From: Utricularia gibba
Lineage: Eukaryota > Streptophyta > Magnoliopsida > Lamiales > Lentibulariaceae
DNA length: 64,000 nucleotides
Assembly (NCBI GenBank): GCA_002189035.1
Contig: NEEC01000002.1
Coordinates: 3,100,001 to 3,164,000, forward strand
Reading direction: 5' to 3'
Shown here: piece after piece, positions 22,495 to 34,336 of the stretch
Layout of the letters: each line of letters starts with the position of its first letter
Numbering within the stretch: the stretch's first letter is position 1
Translations under genes and position numbers: made by a program
Notes under the pieces: model-generated
Told to the model about the DNA's origin: nothing
Databases searched by the model: none
What the model saw: only the letters and a program-made list of their open reading frames with translations

Positions 22495-24364
22495 CTAATT
22501 GTTCCAGCGATATGCTCCTTTTCCGATTACCCTTGAAATCCGATAAGGGCCTTCCCAGTTGCGGTCTAATTTCCCGACGTATATTTGTGGTTGGATGCTC
22601 CGGAGCACCAAATCTCCCTCGGAGAATTCCCTTGGGGATATCGAGTTGTTGTAACTCTTCTCCGTTCTTCTCTGATAAGCCTCTAGTCGGCTATAGATGC
22701 TTCGTTGCTTCTCTTCCAACAGCTCCAATTCCAGTTTTCGGAGTTCAGTATTCTCTTCTTCGTTATAATGCTCTACCCGGTAGCTCTTCAAGGTCAGTTC
22801 GATAGGGCATATGGCTTCTGAACCGTAAACCAATAAGAATGGGGACTCTTCCGTGGTGGTTCGAGGGTAGTGCGATATGACCACAGTACCTCATCTTAGC
22901 GATCTGCCCACGACCCCCCAAAATCTTCGAGCTTAGTCTTCATACCTAGTCGGAGCGTTCGGTTCGTTACCTCTGTGAGGCCATTGCTCTGCGGGTGATA
23001 TACCGATGTGAAGTTGTGCTTGACCGAATACTTATCCAGGAATGCATCCATTTTTCCTCCGGCGAATTGAGTTCCGTTATCAGTCACTAGTTCTTGAGGG
23101 ATTCCGAACCGGATGAAGATGTTTTTCCACAGAAATCGGATAACGGTCTCCTCTGAGATCTTTGCCACGGCCTCAGCCTCTACCCACTTAGAAAAATACT
23201 CGACACCCACGATGACGAATTTCCTTTGACCCGAGGTGTGGGGTAAAGGCCCCATTATATCCACCCCCCATCGGTCGAAGGGGCAGGAGAGTGGAGAGAG
23301 GTTAGTTTGCTTACTGGTTTTCTCGGTATACTTGCATGGTATTGGCACACTTTGCACTTCTTCACTATATTGGTAATATCCTGCTTCATAGTTGGCCAGT
23401 AGTACCCGGTTCTTAGAACTTTCCGGCATAAGGATCGTATTCCAATATGGCTGCCGCATTCCCCCTCATGTAGATCGGTTATGAGTTCTTGAGAATGCTT
23501 TGCCCCGATGCACCTCAATAAGGGTCCATCTAAGGATTTGCGATAGAGAATTCCATTCACTAACGTATACCTCTTCACTCTAGTCTCTAACTGTCGGGCA
23601 TTCGGCTTATCAGATGAGGTTTTCCCATTTTGTAAATACCGGATGTAGGGCATCGTCCAGTCATCAAGGGGACTCAGTTGTGGAGAGATATCGTTTCCCG
23701 GTTGCTGTGTGATATGATTCACGGCTCGTAGGATCACCGAAGGTTGGTCCCGCAACCGAATTGTCACACTTCCTTCCCTTAACTCGTGAAACCCTGCTGC
23801 GAATCGGGTGAGGCTATCTGCGGACCCATTTTTTTCACGTGCTACGTGCGACAGGGTGAACTCCTTGAAGGTTTTAGCCAAGTCCTTCACCTGGACACGA
23901 TACAGAGCCATGAGGGAGTCATGAGTTTCGTATTCTCCCGAAAACTGCCCTTGCAAAAGTCGCGAATCGGTGTAAACGTCGAGTTCTGCCACTCCCAGCT
24001 CCTTGGCAATTTTCATTCCCTCAATCAGGGCTTCATATTCGGCCACATTGTTGGAGGCAGGGAATAAGAATTTCACCGTAATATAAATATGCTCTCCTTC
24101 TCGGGTCTTAATGTCTATTCCTCCTCCGGCGCCATTGTATGTTGAGCCATCCACATGCATAGCCCATCGGTCGTTGGCTTCCATGAAACGGTCTATAGGC
24201 CTGGTCATTTCGACCACAAAATCAGCAAGAGGTTGGGCCTTGATTGCTGTTCTCGACTTAAACTCAATATCCATTGTACTTAATTCAACTGCCCATTTGG
24301 CAACCCTTCCGGAAATCTCTGGACGAGACAGGATGTTCTTTAGAGGCTGATTGGTGAATACCAC
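22495..24364 (-). pseudogene. gypsy copy 1 RNase H and integrase
   Basis: Three overlapping minus-strand frames. The first (24364-23255) has the end of the RT-linked RNase H, then an extra RNase H-type domain with MHVDGSTYNGAGGG and ALIEGMKIAKELG, VYTDSR. It continues into the integrase zinc finger ending CKVCQYH. After a frameshift near 23280, 23459-22896 carries the integrase core DRWGVDIMGP, TDNGTQF, and NGLTEVTNR, giving the D, D, E catalytic residues. A further frame (22884-22495) has the integrase C-terminal part with GDLVLRSIQP and WEGPYRI. Integrase joins element cDNA to host DNA. The triad is intact but the frame is broken at least twice, so no full enzyme can be made. Confidence 0.88.
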
Positions 24365-24376
24365 AATGTGCGGATC

Positions 24377-25370
24377 TTAGAAATATGACCTCAATTTGGT
24401 GGCTGCCATCTTCAGAGCCAAGATGAATTTCTCTGTCACCATATAGTGGGTTTCGGCCGGTAACAAAACTTTGCTTACATAATACACCGGCAAGTGATTA
24501 TTTTCCGAGATGGTTGTCAAGACTGCGCTGACTGCGACGGGCGATATAGACAGATATAGTCCTAAGGGCTCCCCTACTTTCGGAGCCACAAGAAGCGGGG
24601 GTGATGAGAGGTATTCCTTGAGTTTCTCAAAAGCAATCTGGCAATCCTCGTTCCATTCTAAAGCGCTTCCTTTTCGCAAGACCTTGAAGAAGGATGCCGA
24701 CTTATCGGCTGACCGAGATATGAAACGGCTGAGGGCAGCCAATTTACCCGTGAGGCTCTGGTATTCCTTGATTGTCCTCGGGGGTTGCATTTCGCATATT
24801 GCCTTAATCTTCTCGGAGTCAGCCTCGATTCCTCTCTCCGATACGTAATACCCAAGGAATTTTCCACTTTGCACCCCGAAACAACATTTCAATGGGTTGA
24901 GCTTTAACCCGTATGACCGACATAAAGAGAAACACGAATCCAAATACGCTAAATGTTCTTCTTCATTCATAGATTTTACGATCATATCGCCCACATACAC
25001 CTCCATTGAGGTATCGATTTCAGAAGAGAATATTTTATTTACCAACCTCTGGTAAGTCGCCCAGCATTCTTCAATCCGAAAGGCATTGCCACGTAGCAGT
25101 AAACTCCATCCTTAGTTTTCGGTTGGTCTTTCTCGGCACGAAAATTTGATGATACCCTGAATAGGCATCCATGGTGCTCAGAAATCGGGATCCGGCAATG
25201 GCGTCCACTAGCTTGTCGATCTTTGGCAAAGGATAAGGGTCCCTTTCGCAGCAGGCGTTAAGGTCGGTGAAGTCAATGCACATCCTCCATTTTCCCCCGG
25301 GCTTCGGGACGACGACCAGGTTGGCTACCCATTCGGAGTACTGGATCTCCTTCACATAACCAGCTTCCAA
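24377..25370 (-). pseudogene. gypsy copy 1 reverse transcriptase
   Basis: The minus-strand frame 25370-25071 has KPGGKWRMCIDFTDLNACC, DPYPLPKID and MDAYSGYHQI. After a frameshift, 25045-24377 continues with the palm domain and thumb, including LKLNPLKCCFGV and KFLGYYVSERGI. The catalytic box reads YVGD instead of YVDD: the first catalytic aspartate is glycine. A stop after KLRSYF separates it from the RNase H frame, whose text continues in register at 24364. Copy 2 has aspartate at the mutated position, so the change is specific to this copy. Confidence 0.88.
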
Positions 25371-25430
25371 GAGCTCTCTTGTTTTTTCTTTGATAATTCG
25401 GCACTTTTCCTCTGAGAAATGTCGTTGCTT

Positions 25431-26552
25431 CTACCAAATCAGTTTTGCCCCCAGGTAGGTATCAATGTGATGTTCGGCGACGGATCGATCGATGCCTACA
25501 AAATCCGCAGCAGTCCAGGCAAAAATATCGGTGTTCTTCATCAAAAGTTCAACTAACCTTTTCTCGAATCTAGCGTCTAGATTGGCACCGATGCGGGTGG
25601 CTTTCTGCGCATCTTCTGGTATTAGTTGCACCGACTTGTACCCTATTGGTTCTATTGCTTGTCTAGGGGGTTCCTTTTCTACCATCATTACTCTCGACTT
25701 TTTCGCGCAGGGGTCCCGACAAGAAGATACATAACAGGACCGGGCGGTGGTTTGGTCGATACCCATCGTGCAAATGCCCTTCGATGTTGGGAATTTGATT
25801 TTCAAATGCACAGTGGAGGGTAACATACCGAATTGGTTGATGCCACGTCGCCCGAGGATGATGTTGTACGAGATCTCTGAATCTAGGATTAAGAATTCCA
25901 ACCTTTCGGTTCGGCTCCGCCCTGCCGCTTCGAATGTTACGGGCAGGGTTATTTTCCTGATAGTTTGCATGGCCCGCTGGTCGAATGCGTACAACTCCAT
26001 GCGCACATGGCGAATATTTCCCTCGTTAGATGACGCCAGTAACTCGGCCACTTCCTTCTTCATGATGTTGCACGAGGATCCTTGATCGATAAGAATCCTC
26101 CTTACCTTGGTGCTCCCACATATTCCTGACACCACAAGGGGCTCATCTCTCGCGGCTGGGCCAACCGGGACGTCTCTGCTGGAGAAGCTGATCTCTTCCT
26201 TTTCCCAAGCAGCTTTCTCAGTCGGATCATTTCCGATTTCGAAAACTTCTCCTCTTCTGACTTCATTCAAATATCTCTTCCATTCCTTTCCGAACACATC
26301 CATCTCGGTTCCTCCGGATATCATATGGATTTCCTTAATATAGGGGGGACTACCCTGCATTTGATGGGCACTCCGTGAACTTTCCGATATGTCTTGTCCT
26401 TCTCCAAGATTCGGTTCCCTGTTGGTTCGCGAGTTCGCCATCCCTGGTTTTGGAGGGAATTTCGGATATTGGTTCTCCTCGTTCCCCGTTCGCTCGTTAC
26501 GTCCTCTTTTCCGGTCCGTCATTGATGCGGGGTTCCGCATCGCGTTGTTCAT
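25431..26552 (-). pseudogene. gypsy copy 1 protease region
   Basis: One open minus-strand frame of 373 codons. The retropepsin-type site reads RRILIDQGSSCNIM, where the common DTG/DSG is DQG; copy 2 has the same residues, so this is the family form. The end of the frame carries the connection to RT with DIFAWTAADFVGIDRSVAEH, equivalent to the DFAWS..DMPGI segment of related polyproteins. The enzyme would cut the gag-pol polyprotein. A stop just after LIW breaks the link to RT. Confidence 0.82.
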
Positions 26553-26555
26553 CCC

Positions 26556-27852
26556 TCAACCAGCATGATACTGCTCGATCATCCTCTTCATCAGTCGGCA
26601 GTGGGCAGTATCATGCCCGGTGGTCTTGTGTATTTTGCAATAGGCATCTGTTCTGGTTGGTTCCACCTGATATACTTCACGGCGCTTATTCGGCCTGGGT
26701 CCCCGGTTAAGTTGGGTCTCCTGCTGTGGGACTGGATGAATCTCCACGCGGCTTTTCATCTCGGCCCTGAGGTCGTCGTCCACTCGGATGTACTTCATGA
26801 TTTTCCTTAGCAATTCTCCGAGATTCTTTGGTGGGGACTTCGATAGACTCTGTCCCAATTTCGACGTTCCTAAGGCCCGCTTCATTATTTCCACCCTTTC
26901 TTTCAAATCCAATTGGACATCCTGCGCCAAGCAGTTGAATCGATCGATGAATCTTCGCAAGCTCTCTTTTTGGTGGTCGTACCGAATAGAGTATAGTGAT
27001 GCCTTCGAAGGTGGAGCTTCAATGTTAACAACGTATCGGGTAGTGAAGAGCAGTATTAATTCCCGATAAGATGCCACGCTGCATGGTTCCAACTGTTTAA
27101 ACCAAGTCTTCGCTCCTTTCTGGAGCGAGCAAGCAAACAGCTTACACTTCATGGCCTCTGAATGTCGAACTGTGGACATCCTCATATCGAAGTCGGTTAC
27201 ATGCGATATGGGGTCCCCTTTTCCGTCATACGTGGGTAATCCGTCCGGGACCCTGAATCCTCTCTCGGGCTCTTCTCCGACTAAATCGTCCGAGAAAGAA
27301 TCAAAACGCAGCGTTGTGGTTCCAGCTGCTCCCTCAACTCCACTCTTCAAGGCCAAAGCAATATCGGCCAAAACATCTCCTCTTCCAATGGATACGTTCT
27401 GATCGAAAACGTCCCTGAAGCCTCTATCCTCTCTTCTTCCTACCAACGTCCGCTTGTCGATAAACCTTTTCCTTTCGCGGATCTGGTCTAACTCTCTTTT
27501 CAACTCTTCTTCTCTTTCTTCCAAGATTTTGCTAGTCATGTTCTCCCTATCAGTTCCTGGCTCATAACGACTTGGTTGCGCCTCTTTCTCCGCTGCATTT
27601 CCTCCTCGGTTTCGGATTCAGTCTCCATATCTGGGGGTACTCCGGAATAAGAGGTTGCTTCCTCGTTCGTGGTGCGGTTTCAGGTGTTCTCTCATGGGTG
27701 TTGGAGTTGAGACCTGAAGGTGCCCGGAGGTCGGTAAGGATTTCCGTTAGCAGGGCCTTCAGTTGGTCCCTGCTAGTGATCATAAGGCCGGGGTCTCGAG
27801 CGTCGGCACTTCCGTCATGAGCCGGGTCGGTGGCTGTGCTATTTTCCGCCAT
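26556..27852 (-). pseudogene. gypsy copy 1 gag
   Basis: The N-terminal frame opens at 27852 with MAENSTATDPAHDG and ends at 27562. After a frameshift the main gag frame runs 27539-26556. It has the retrotransposon gag signature CSLQKGAKTWFKQLEP and FTTRY, a conserved ESLRRFIDRFNCLAQDV segment, and a zinc-knuckle-like YCKIHKTTGHDTAHC. Gag packages the element RNA. In copy 2 the N-terminal and main parts are joined in one frame, which shows the break is secondary. Confidence 0.85.
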
Positions 27853-27909
27853 GACTCGTGATTAGCGAGTGGCTCCTGTGGGTTTCTCAAATGGGACTGT
27901 GGAACATAG

Positions 27910-27928
27910 CCCCACGGTGGGCGCCAAA
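27910..27928 (-). other. primer-binding site of gypsy copy 1
   Basis: The minus strand reads TTTGGCGCCCACCGTGGGG immediately after the 5' LTR. This TGGCGCC type of sequence is the usual tRNA-primer site of plant gypsy elements and fixes the LTR edge two bases away. The same sequence follows the 5' LTR in copy 2 (43791-43809). Confidence 0.8.
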
Positions 27929-27930
27929 TA

Positions 27931-28467
27931 TGTTGTGGGTGAAATCGGTGTCCGGTGGGAGGCCGGTTTCAGGTAATAGGCGCGGTCGGGAATGTCGCAC
28001 CTAGTCACGTTCTTCACGGTTGGTGCGATTAGAATAAGGGTGAGCAAGGATTTTTTACGTGGAAACCGCCGGAGAGCGGAAAAACCACGGAGCTGCCGGA
28101 GCTCGCCGGAAAAGAGTTTCACTAGATGGAGGTCGCGAAATGGAGAATACAACTTGAAGAAATCTTTTGTTTTTTTTGAGTCCAACCCGGATTTCATCAT
28201 AATTCCTCCTATTTATAGGAGAGCTCACTCTGACCGAATTCTGGTGTCTGCAAATATCGGTTGCTTTCTGCTCCTGCTATACAATCTCGCTTTTCAGATA
28301 TCGGCCACCTGTCATGCCGTAATTCGGCCGCTTTTCAAACTACGTCATATGGCCATACTTGTCAGATTTCTGACAGATGTCGATCTGTCGTCTGGCGTTA
28401 TCCCCTTGGGATCTCATTTGGCAGCCTTTTAGGAACCGATTATATCCGACCGGTTTATCCCCTATCA
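27931..28467 (-). repeat. complete 5' LTR of gypsy copy 1 with TATA box
   Basis: The LTR is 537 bases with TG...CA ends (plus strand TGTTG...TATCA). A TATAAATA box lies on the minus strand at 28217-28210, suited to drive the genomic RNA toward lower coordinates. It is homologous to the 494-base LTR of copy 2. The right-hand neighbour of the element starts at 28468. Confidence 0.88.
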
Positions 28468-30640
28468 ATATTTTAATCATATGAATTCAAAAAAAACTCT
28501 TAAACTTAATTTAAAACTAATAATAATAAAATTTATTTGGAAAAAAAAATTACATACCAGTGTGTTGTTGAATGACTAAATTCATGAAACTTAGTATTAC
28601 ACAAATATACATATCAATACTTGAAAACATTCGACTTTGATTAAAAATCAAAGACAAACTGTCATCTGTTTGATCAAAACGATGACAATACCTCTAAAAA
28701 TCCATTGTTGGATCTATAGCAACATAATTTTCAATAATACTAATAGAATACTTAGTTGAACATAATTATATAAGTTATAAAATCAATGATAGTAGCATTG
28801 ATATTGTGGTATTCCAAACAACCCAAGTAGAAAATCACGGTGGTCAGTCATAACATATACCATTGTTTCCATAAAACAAGTTACCTCCCCAATACAATTA
28901 GATCTCAATTGGAGAGGAAACTATTGAAATTCTGAGAGTAAGACGGGGAGGAAGAATGATAATATGAGAGATGTATTCCATAATATTCTTCGTTTTTGAA
29001 TTTTGAATTGAAAAAAAGACAAATAAATTTAGTGTTACACCAAAATTTTTTTTAAAATTTTAATACTAAAATCTGAACATGTGAGTGTCACATAAATACA
29101 ATACTCTATTTATGTGAATTTTCGTGCAAAAAATAAATACAAAATGCTAATGTGGAAATTTGTTGTACACTATAAGACAAAGTTGATCATGTTTTGGAAC
29201 TCTCTCTCCAACATACTGCGGAAAACGATATATAACTTCATCTTTTTCACCAACATTGCAAATATGGCTACTTCCCTTTGGGATGTTGAACTTGCAAAGA
29301 GCGGATTTCATGCTCATTTTATGCCATTTCATAATGCATGTTGTGTGATAGTGATATTTGGAGGGAAGAGCATTGAGTTTGATTTCATCTTTATATGGGA
29401 TTAGGAGATATACTGTAAGGTCAGAGGCTTTGTGATGATTGCGTATCTCACATTGATTACGGACAGGGGAGGGAAAGTGCTTAAATATAAGGATCCTATT
29501 AATCTTGCATGAGGCCTTTTCCCTCAAAGAGGAGAACGTGAAAACCGTGAGGGTTTGATGCCCAAAGCGGATAATATCATACGAGGCGAGGGCAGGTCGT
29601 GACATTTACTATACTCCTAAAACATGCAACCATGAATGATGAAAACTACAAATGCATAAATATCAAGATGTAAAAATACTAGCACCACACATTAAATTAG
29701 TTACTCCAACAAGGATCTTAGGAAAAATCAAAGATCCCATTCCATGAAAACTAGTGAGTTACAAAATTAGAGAATACATAAATCACTTCATCCTTTGGCA
29801 AAAGAACTCACTCTTTAGTCATGTAGGCAATACTAGTTTCAAGAGGGATCATATCACCTACTACAATTGGCCACCTATACTCATCCTTGCAAGCTTAAAA
29901 TCTATATTTGAGAAGAGTACTCAGATCTGCATTTGTCGTCCATTCTTGCATAATGAAGCAAAAAGATTGATGCGGCTTGGCTAATACAATAGTTTTTATG
30001 AAATTCTATGATAGAAAAGCAAAAAATGATAGGAATCCCAAATTTAATCCTACTGTGAATCATGCTAAAATGATATTCGCATGACATATTACAATACGAT
30101 CAATAAACATAATGAACCAAGCATCAGCTAGGCATTCCTTGGTTCACTAGATTGATGTGACTATTGGTTACAGAAAATTTCTACTGATTGGTTTTGAGTG
30201 GACAGCCATGAAGAAAACATTCTAAAAATATTAAGGTGACACACTGTAACTGGATGATTAAAAAACTACCATAAGATAAGCGAGATTAAATAGTGGCTGT
30301 TAAATGTCATTTTCTAGTTAATTATTAAATATTATTATGTATTAATCTAGTGTTAAGTCGCTCAATTAGGAATTATATTGATAATTAATTGAAGTTTCTT
30401 ACAAAACAGTTTTCACGAAAAACAACTCCCTGAGATTAACACTCGTACTACATTCTTTTGTGTTTTACGTTTTATAAATATTTAAATTTTTTGTGAGGAA
30501 GGTCCATACAACCATGGCGAGAGATGTAAAAATTATGTAACCACCATCTAACATAGAGATGCATAAAACTGATCATATTGAGAACTTACTAAAAACAAAC
30601 ATTGAGCATGCTGTAGAAGAGTATCATCTCCGAAGGTAAC
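28468..30640. other. intergenic, with LTR-like repeat text near 29430-29602
   Basis: No gene recognised. The segment ending near 29602 (...CCAAAGCGGATAATATCAT... then GGTCGTGACA) resembles, from memory, a common plant LTR terminus, but no partner or element body was found. A frame of about 150 codons antisense to it has no recognisable domain. The rest is AT-rich. Confidence 0.35.
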
Positions 30641-30649
30641 CTTATTTAT

Positions 30650-32452
30650 GTTGATGAACTATGCTTTTCCATGCTAGAAGTGGGCAAATTCTCCCACATC
30701 GTATAATAATTGAGCATAAAGGATGCTATACAGCAACATCATGGTATAGGAGTAATGGGGTGAGGAAGAGTTGAGTGTGAGGGGGGAGGGGGGAGGGGGG
30801 AATCAATTTGTTATTGAGGGGATAGACGTGCTTATATAGTCATTAGGAGTAATTTAAAGATCAATTTATCCAATGAAACATGGTGTTGTGTTGTTTGGTT
30901 ATTTCCATGTTTCATTATTTTGTGTATTTAGAACATTGTGATCAACCCTATACTAAATGCTAAGACATTTCCTAAATTGGGTTTTATGTAGGTAATTCTT
31001 GTTGTTTTATTTATACTTTTATTTATCACCTATGCATTTAAGCAAACAATCATATAGTTTATAGATTCTAAAACCAGTTTGTAAGAGAGAGTTACAAAGT
31101 TTTGGGGTGCACCAATAGGTTGCACCAACCACTGATAACAAAATCTCATGGATGAGGTTCATGGGATGCACAAACTCACTACAATTAATTATTCTCTACG
31201 ATTCATGCATGATTCTCAATGGCTTGTGGCAATACAAGAAGAAATGAGATCATTGTGGAAGAATAATACCAATGAGTTGATTTTTTTACCAACGGAGGAA
31301 GACACTTGACAACAAGTTGATTTTCAAAATGAAACAAAACTCAAATGCAAGTGTGCGATATAAAGCTAGAAACAAAGACCCTCAAGTGATAATAACTCAA
31401 AAAATTCAACAAGATCCAAATTTTATCACAATTCACTAGAAATCCGAATAGAAACGAGCACAAGAATTAATAAGTATGATCAATCCTTCAAAAGTATCAA
31501 ACATGAATAGTCTGGCTACTTAAAAGGAGTTGCTAAACTTAGCTTATGGTTTGGCTCAATAAAATTTCAATCGATGTGTATGTTGACTCAAACCTTATAG
31601 AGGATATAGACACAAAACGGTCTTCTATTGGTGTGATCACCATATTAGATGGAGTTAGAGTTTCATATACATATACACTTAAGACGAGTGTTGAATTATA
31701 CTCTATTAAAGCAAAATATATGATCCTTGTAGAAACTTATAAAGAGGCCTTGTGGTTGGATATGTTTCTCAAAGAACTTAGTTTTCATTTACAAGATCAA
31801 AAGGTGCATGTGTATTGCAATAATCAAAGTGCACTAATGCTAAGTAAACATGCTGTGTATCATTCTAGGACAAAACATATTCACATTCACTATCGTTGGC
31901 TATGAGATTTGCTAAAGGAATGAAGATTTGACTAGGTGAAGGTCACGACTGAGTATAATATTTCTGATTTAATAACCGAAGTTCTGTCCTAATCTAGATA
32001 TATTATGTTATTACGAGGGATAGGATTAATGTTGTAAGGTTAAGCTCAATAACACTTCTAGTCAAAAGGAGTGATTATTGATTAAACATGCTTATTCAAG
32101 TTAGGAGTGGGGTAGTTCCTCCTATATTTTACAACGGGGTTGAGTAAGAGTGCTATGTAGCAACATCTTTGTGTGGGAGAAATAGAGTGAGTAGGGTTCA
32201 GTGTTGGGGAGAGAGGAGGGGAGGAAATTTGATTATTTTTCAAGGGATAATCTTACAGATATGTTGTTGGGCATAGTAATAAATTGATTTAGTGAAATAT
32301 AGTGTTATTTGATTTTGTTGTTTCTTTATTTTAGTGTATTATGTACTCACAACATAGTGATCATCTTCATTCTCAATGTTAGGAGGTTTTCCACATTGGA
32401 TTTTACCTAGGTGATTGTTGTTGTTTCATTTCTACTTTTATTCATCACCTAA
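30650..32452 (+). mobile_element. old internally deleted Ty1/copia element
   Basis: Two diverged LTRs, about 30650-31040 and 32075-32452, bracket a plus-strand copia remnant. Shared blocks include a GCTAT..AGCAACATC segment, a G/A-rich tract, and a final third ending TTATTCATCACC/TTATTTATCACC. Many substitutions and indels separate the LTRs, so the insertion is old. The interior is only about 1 kb and retains two pieces of RT/RNase H, so most of gag-pol is deleted. LTR limits are approximate. Confidence 0.7.
31190..32000 (+). pseudogene. copia RT start and RNase H remnant
   Basis: Near 31215-31300 the translation reads VAIQEEMRSLWKNNTNELIFLP, cut here to its core EEMRSLWKNNTNELIFLP, which matches the AMxEEMxSLxxNxTWELVxLP entry of copia RT. 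After a large deletion, 31546-31905 encodes the copia RNase H: YVDSNLIEDIDTKRSSIG, then the central KAKYMILVETYKEALWL, then VYCNNQSALMLSKH and HSRTKHIHIHYRWL. The family pattern is DADYAGDxDxRRSTTG, AEYMAL..A.KEAIWL, CDSQSAIHLAKN, RTKHIDxRYHF. A stop follows in place of the next residue. All catalytic RT motifs are missing. Confidence 0.8.
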
Positions 32453-33531
32453 GAAGTAGGAATACCATTAAAATGAAAAGCCATACCATTTCTAGAACTT
32501 GGACCCAATCTCTTAGGTGAGTTATAGAGTATATGTTGAGGTACCATTATGTTATGCCAATAATATATCCTCATTATCCACCAGACAAAGGATGATATTG
32601 TGTTTAAAGATTGTCATCACTTTAACCTTTCACATTGCTATAAAAAACATAACATGAAGAAACAAAAATTGTAAAATACTTTTCTATGTGAACATTATAA
32701 TTTTCATAAAATGGTATATGCCCTCAAATATATCACAAAGTGATCTTTTAAATAAATTGAATCCCAATGTCTCTTAAGAATGGATTAGATTTTAGTGAGG
32801 ATGTAGAAATTGAGTCAAATTAAGTAAGTAATTGGCATATGCTAATGTACCTAGTTCAAGCTGAATTCATTCCAGAGACTGATCCGATCGATGATGTGTT
32901 GAATGAAAAACCCATGAAGTGAAACAAATGAACGAATTCAATAGAGGAATTACCAATAATGACAATGTCATGAATCTCTTGAAAGAACAAGTAAAATTCC
33001 ACAAGCCATTTGATAATCTTCTACGAGTTGAAGATGGCAACACATTGTGATATGTCTATTTAATTGGATTATTTTTTTATTCTATTTTTGATCCATTTCT
33101 TTGTCTTTATAAATTTGTTTTTACAGCGAATTAAAATGGTAGTTGCAATATAATGGAAATTTCCAAACTTGATTTTCATATTCTCTTTATAATGCGGTAT
33201 CAAAACAATGATATATGATCCTTGTAGTTGAGTTCTCTGATTTGGAAATACTACTTATACTTGGAGAATGAATGGACTAACAAGACGAGATAATTCTATT
33301 AAAAGATTGATGATTTTATAAGAGAGAATGAAAATTCACTCTATTTCATTGCCAACTCTTATTTTTCGAGTGTAAAATTGGTGGATCGTGTTATAACTTC
33401 TTCTAGTTTCTATGATTGGAGTCAAGGGATTTGTTTTGTATTATAATATAAAGATAATCTTGATGTTATTATCGATGATGCTATGATTTTTGTGATTGAT
33501 TCTAATCATTTTAAATTATGAAAAAAAGCTG
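32453..33531. other. no gene recognised
   Basis: AT-rich DNA between the old copia element and gypsy copy 2. Short broken frames only; no repeat boundary or RNA gene seen. Confidence 0.5.
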
Positions 33532-33827
33532 ATACAAGTTTTTTGAATCCTCTGGCGCTCGTCATAATTCCTTCTATTTATAGGAGATCTGACCGAACCC
33601 TGACATCTGCAAATACCGGCTGCTTTCTGCAACTGCTATACGATCTCGCTTTTCAGATATCGGCCGCCTGTTATGCCATAATTCGGCCGCTTTCCAAACT
33701 GTGTCATATGGCCCTGCCTATCAGATTTCTGACAGATATCGGTCTATCGACTGGCATTATCCCCTCAGAGTCCCCTTTTGGCAGCCTTTTAGGAACCGGT
33801 TACCCTTGACCGATTTACCCCCTACCA
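33532..33827 (-). repeat. truncated 3' LTR of gypsy copy 2
   Basis: Matches 44030-44305 of the complete LTR. It retains an intact TATAAATA on the minus strand (33582-33575), whereas the 5' LTR carries a mutated TACAAATA at the same place. Left of 33532 the sequence is unrelated. It also retains a stretch of about 26 bases, near 33695-33722, that is missing from the 5' LTR. Confidence 0.87.
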
Positions 33828-34047
33828 TTCAGCCCCTCTGATTTGCCGATATTGGCCCTTCCAGGGTAAGTCGGGGAATCAGAATCACTATAATGCCAAC
33901 TTTTGAGATACCGCCTTCCATGCATGAGCCATAAACCGCTTTGTACCGATATCTCCGCCACGCGTCGGTTCGTAAATATGCCACGTTTTTTCCTGCCCAT
34001 CCGGATACCTCAAACGTCGCGTCGCTTCGTCTCCTTAGTCCTTCCAT

Positions 34048-34055
34048 TATAAATA
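34048..34055 (+). promoter_or_regulatory. TATA box for the antisense gene of copy 2
   Basis: TATAAATA on the plus strand in the same CATTATAAATATCCGC context as in copy 1, about 280 bases before the ATG at 34337. Conservation in position and sequence between the two copies supports function as a promoter for the antisense gene. Confidence 0.5.
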
Positions 34056-34336
34056 TCCGCTCCCCTTGTCATCTCTCCTCTTTGCATTCTTCGTTCGCTT
34101 TCGAGATTCTAGCGCTCTCTGAACTCCGCCGTGCTTGCCACCGTGTTATCCGCCGGAGATTACAGATTTTCCAGGTATCCACTCCTTCTCTGTAACTTTT
34201 TGCATCCCTACGGTTGCTTAATTCCCTTTTAGGTCTTTAGGAATTTTTCACGGGTAGCTATCGCCTTTCTGAGTCGTTTACCCTCTCTAACTTCTGCCTT
34301 GTTCTAGGGTTTGGAGCTTCTTTCGATTTTTCGAAA

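Larger units (their letters stand above)
18778..28467 (-). mobile_element. Ty3/gypsy element, Tat-type, copy 1
   Basis: About 9.7 kb on the minus strand. Order in element sense: 5' LTR (28467-27931), primer site, gag, protease, reverse transcriptase, RNase H, integrase, an antisense gene, polypurine tract, and a fragment of the 3' LTR (18882-18778). The extra RNase H-type domain after the usual one and the antisense ORF with a Transposase_28-like domain between pol and the 3' LTR are features known for the Tat lineage of plant gypsy elements. The retained LTR ends are nearly identical (two small differences in about 105 bases), so insertion was fairly recent. Even so, gag-pol carries several frameshifts and stops. 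It is closely related to the copy at 33.5-44.3 kb. The 3' LTR is cut short at its boundary with MULE sequence. Confidence 0.9.

Noticed and set aside
25900-26200. DQG instead of DTG in the gypsy protease as a dead active site
   Set aside because: Both copies share it, and DQGSS is a form seen repeatedly in plant Tat-type proteases, so it is family variation and not a lesion.
27572-28200. Frames antisense to gag and LTR of gypsy copy 1
   Set aside because: They are mirror frames of gag and the LTR; unlike the antisense gene near the 3' LTR they have no conserved start, promoter or domain.
29147-29605. 152-codon minus-strand frame as a gene
   Set aside because: It overlaps LTR-like repeat text on the plus strand and shows no domain or splice context.
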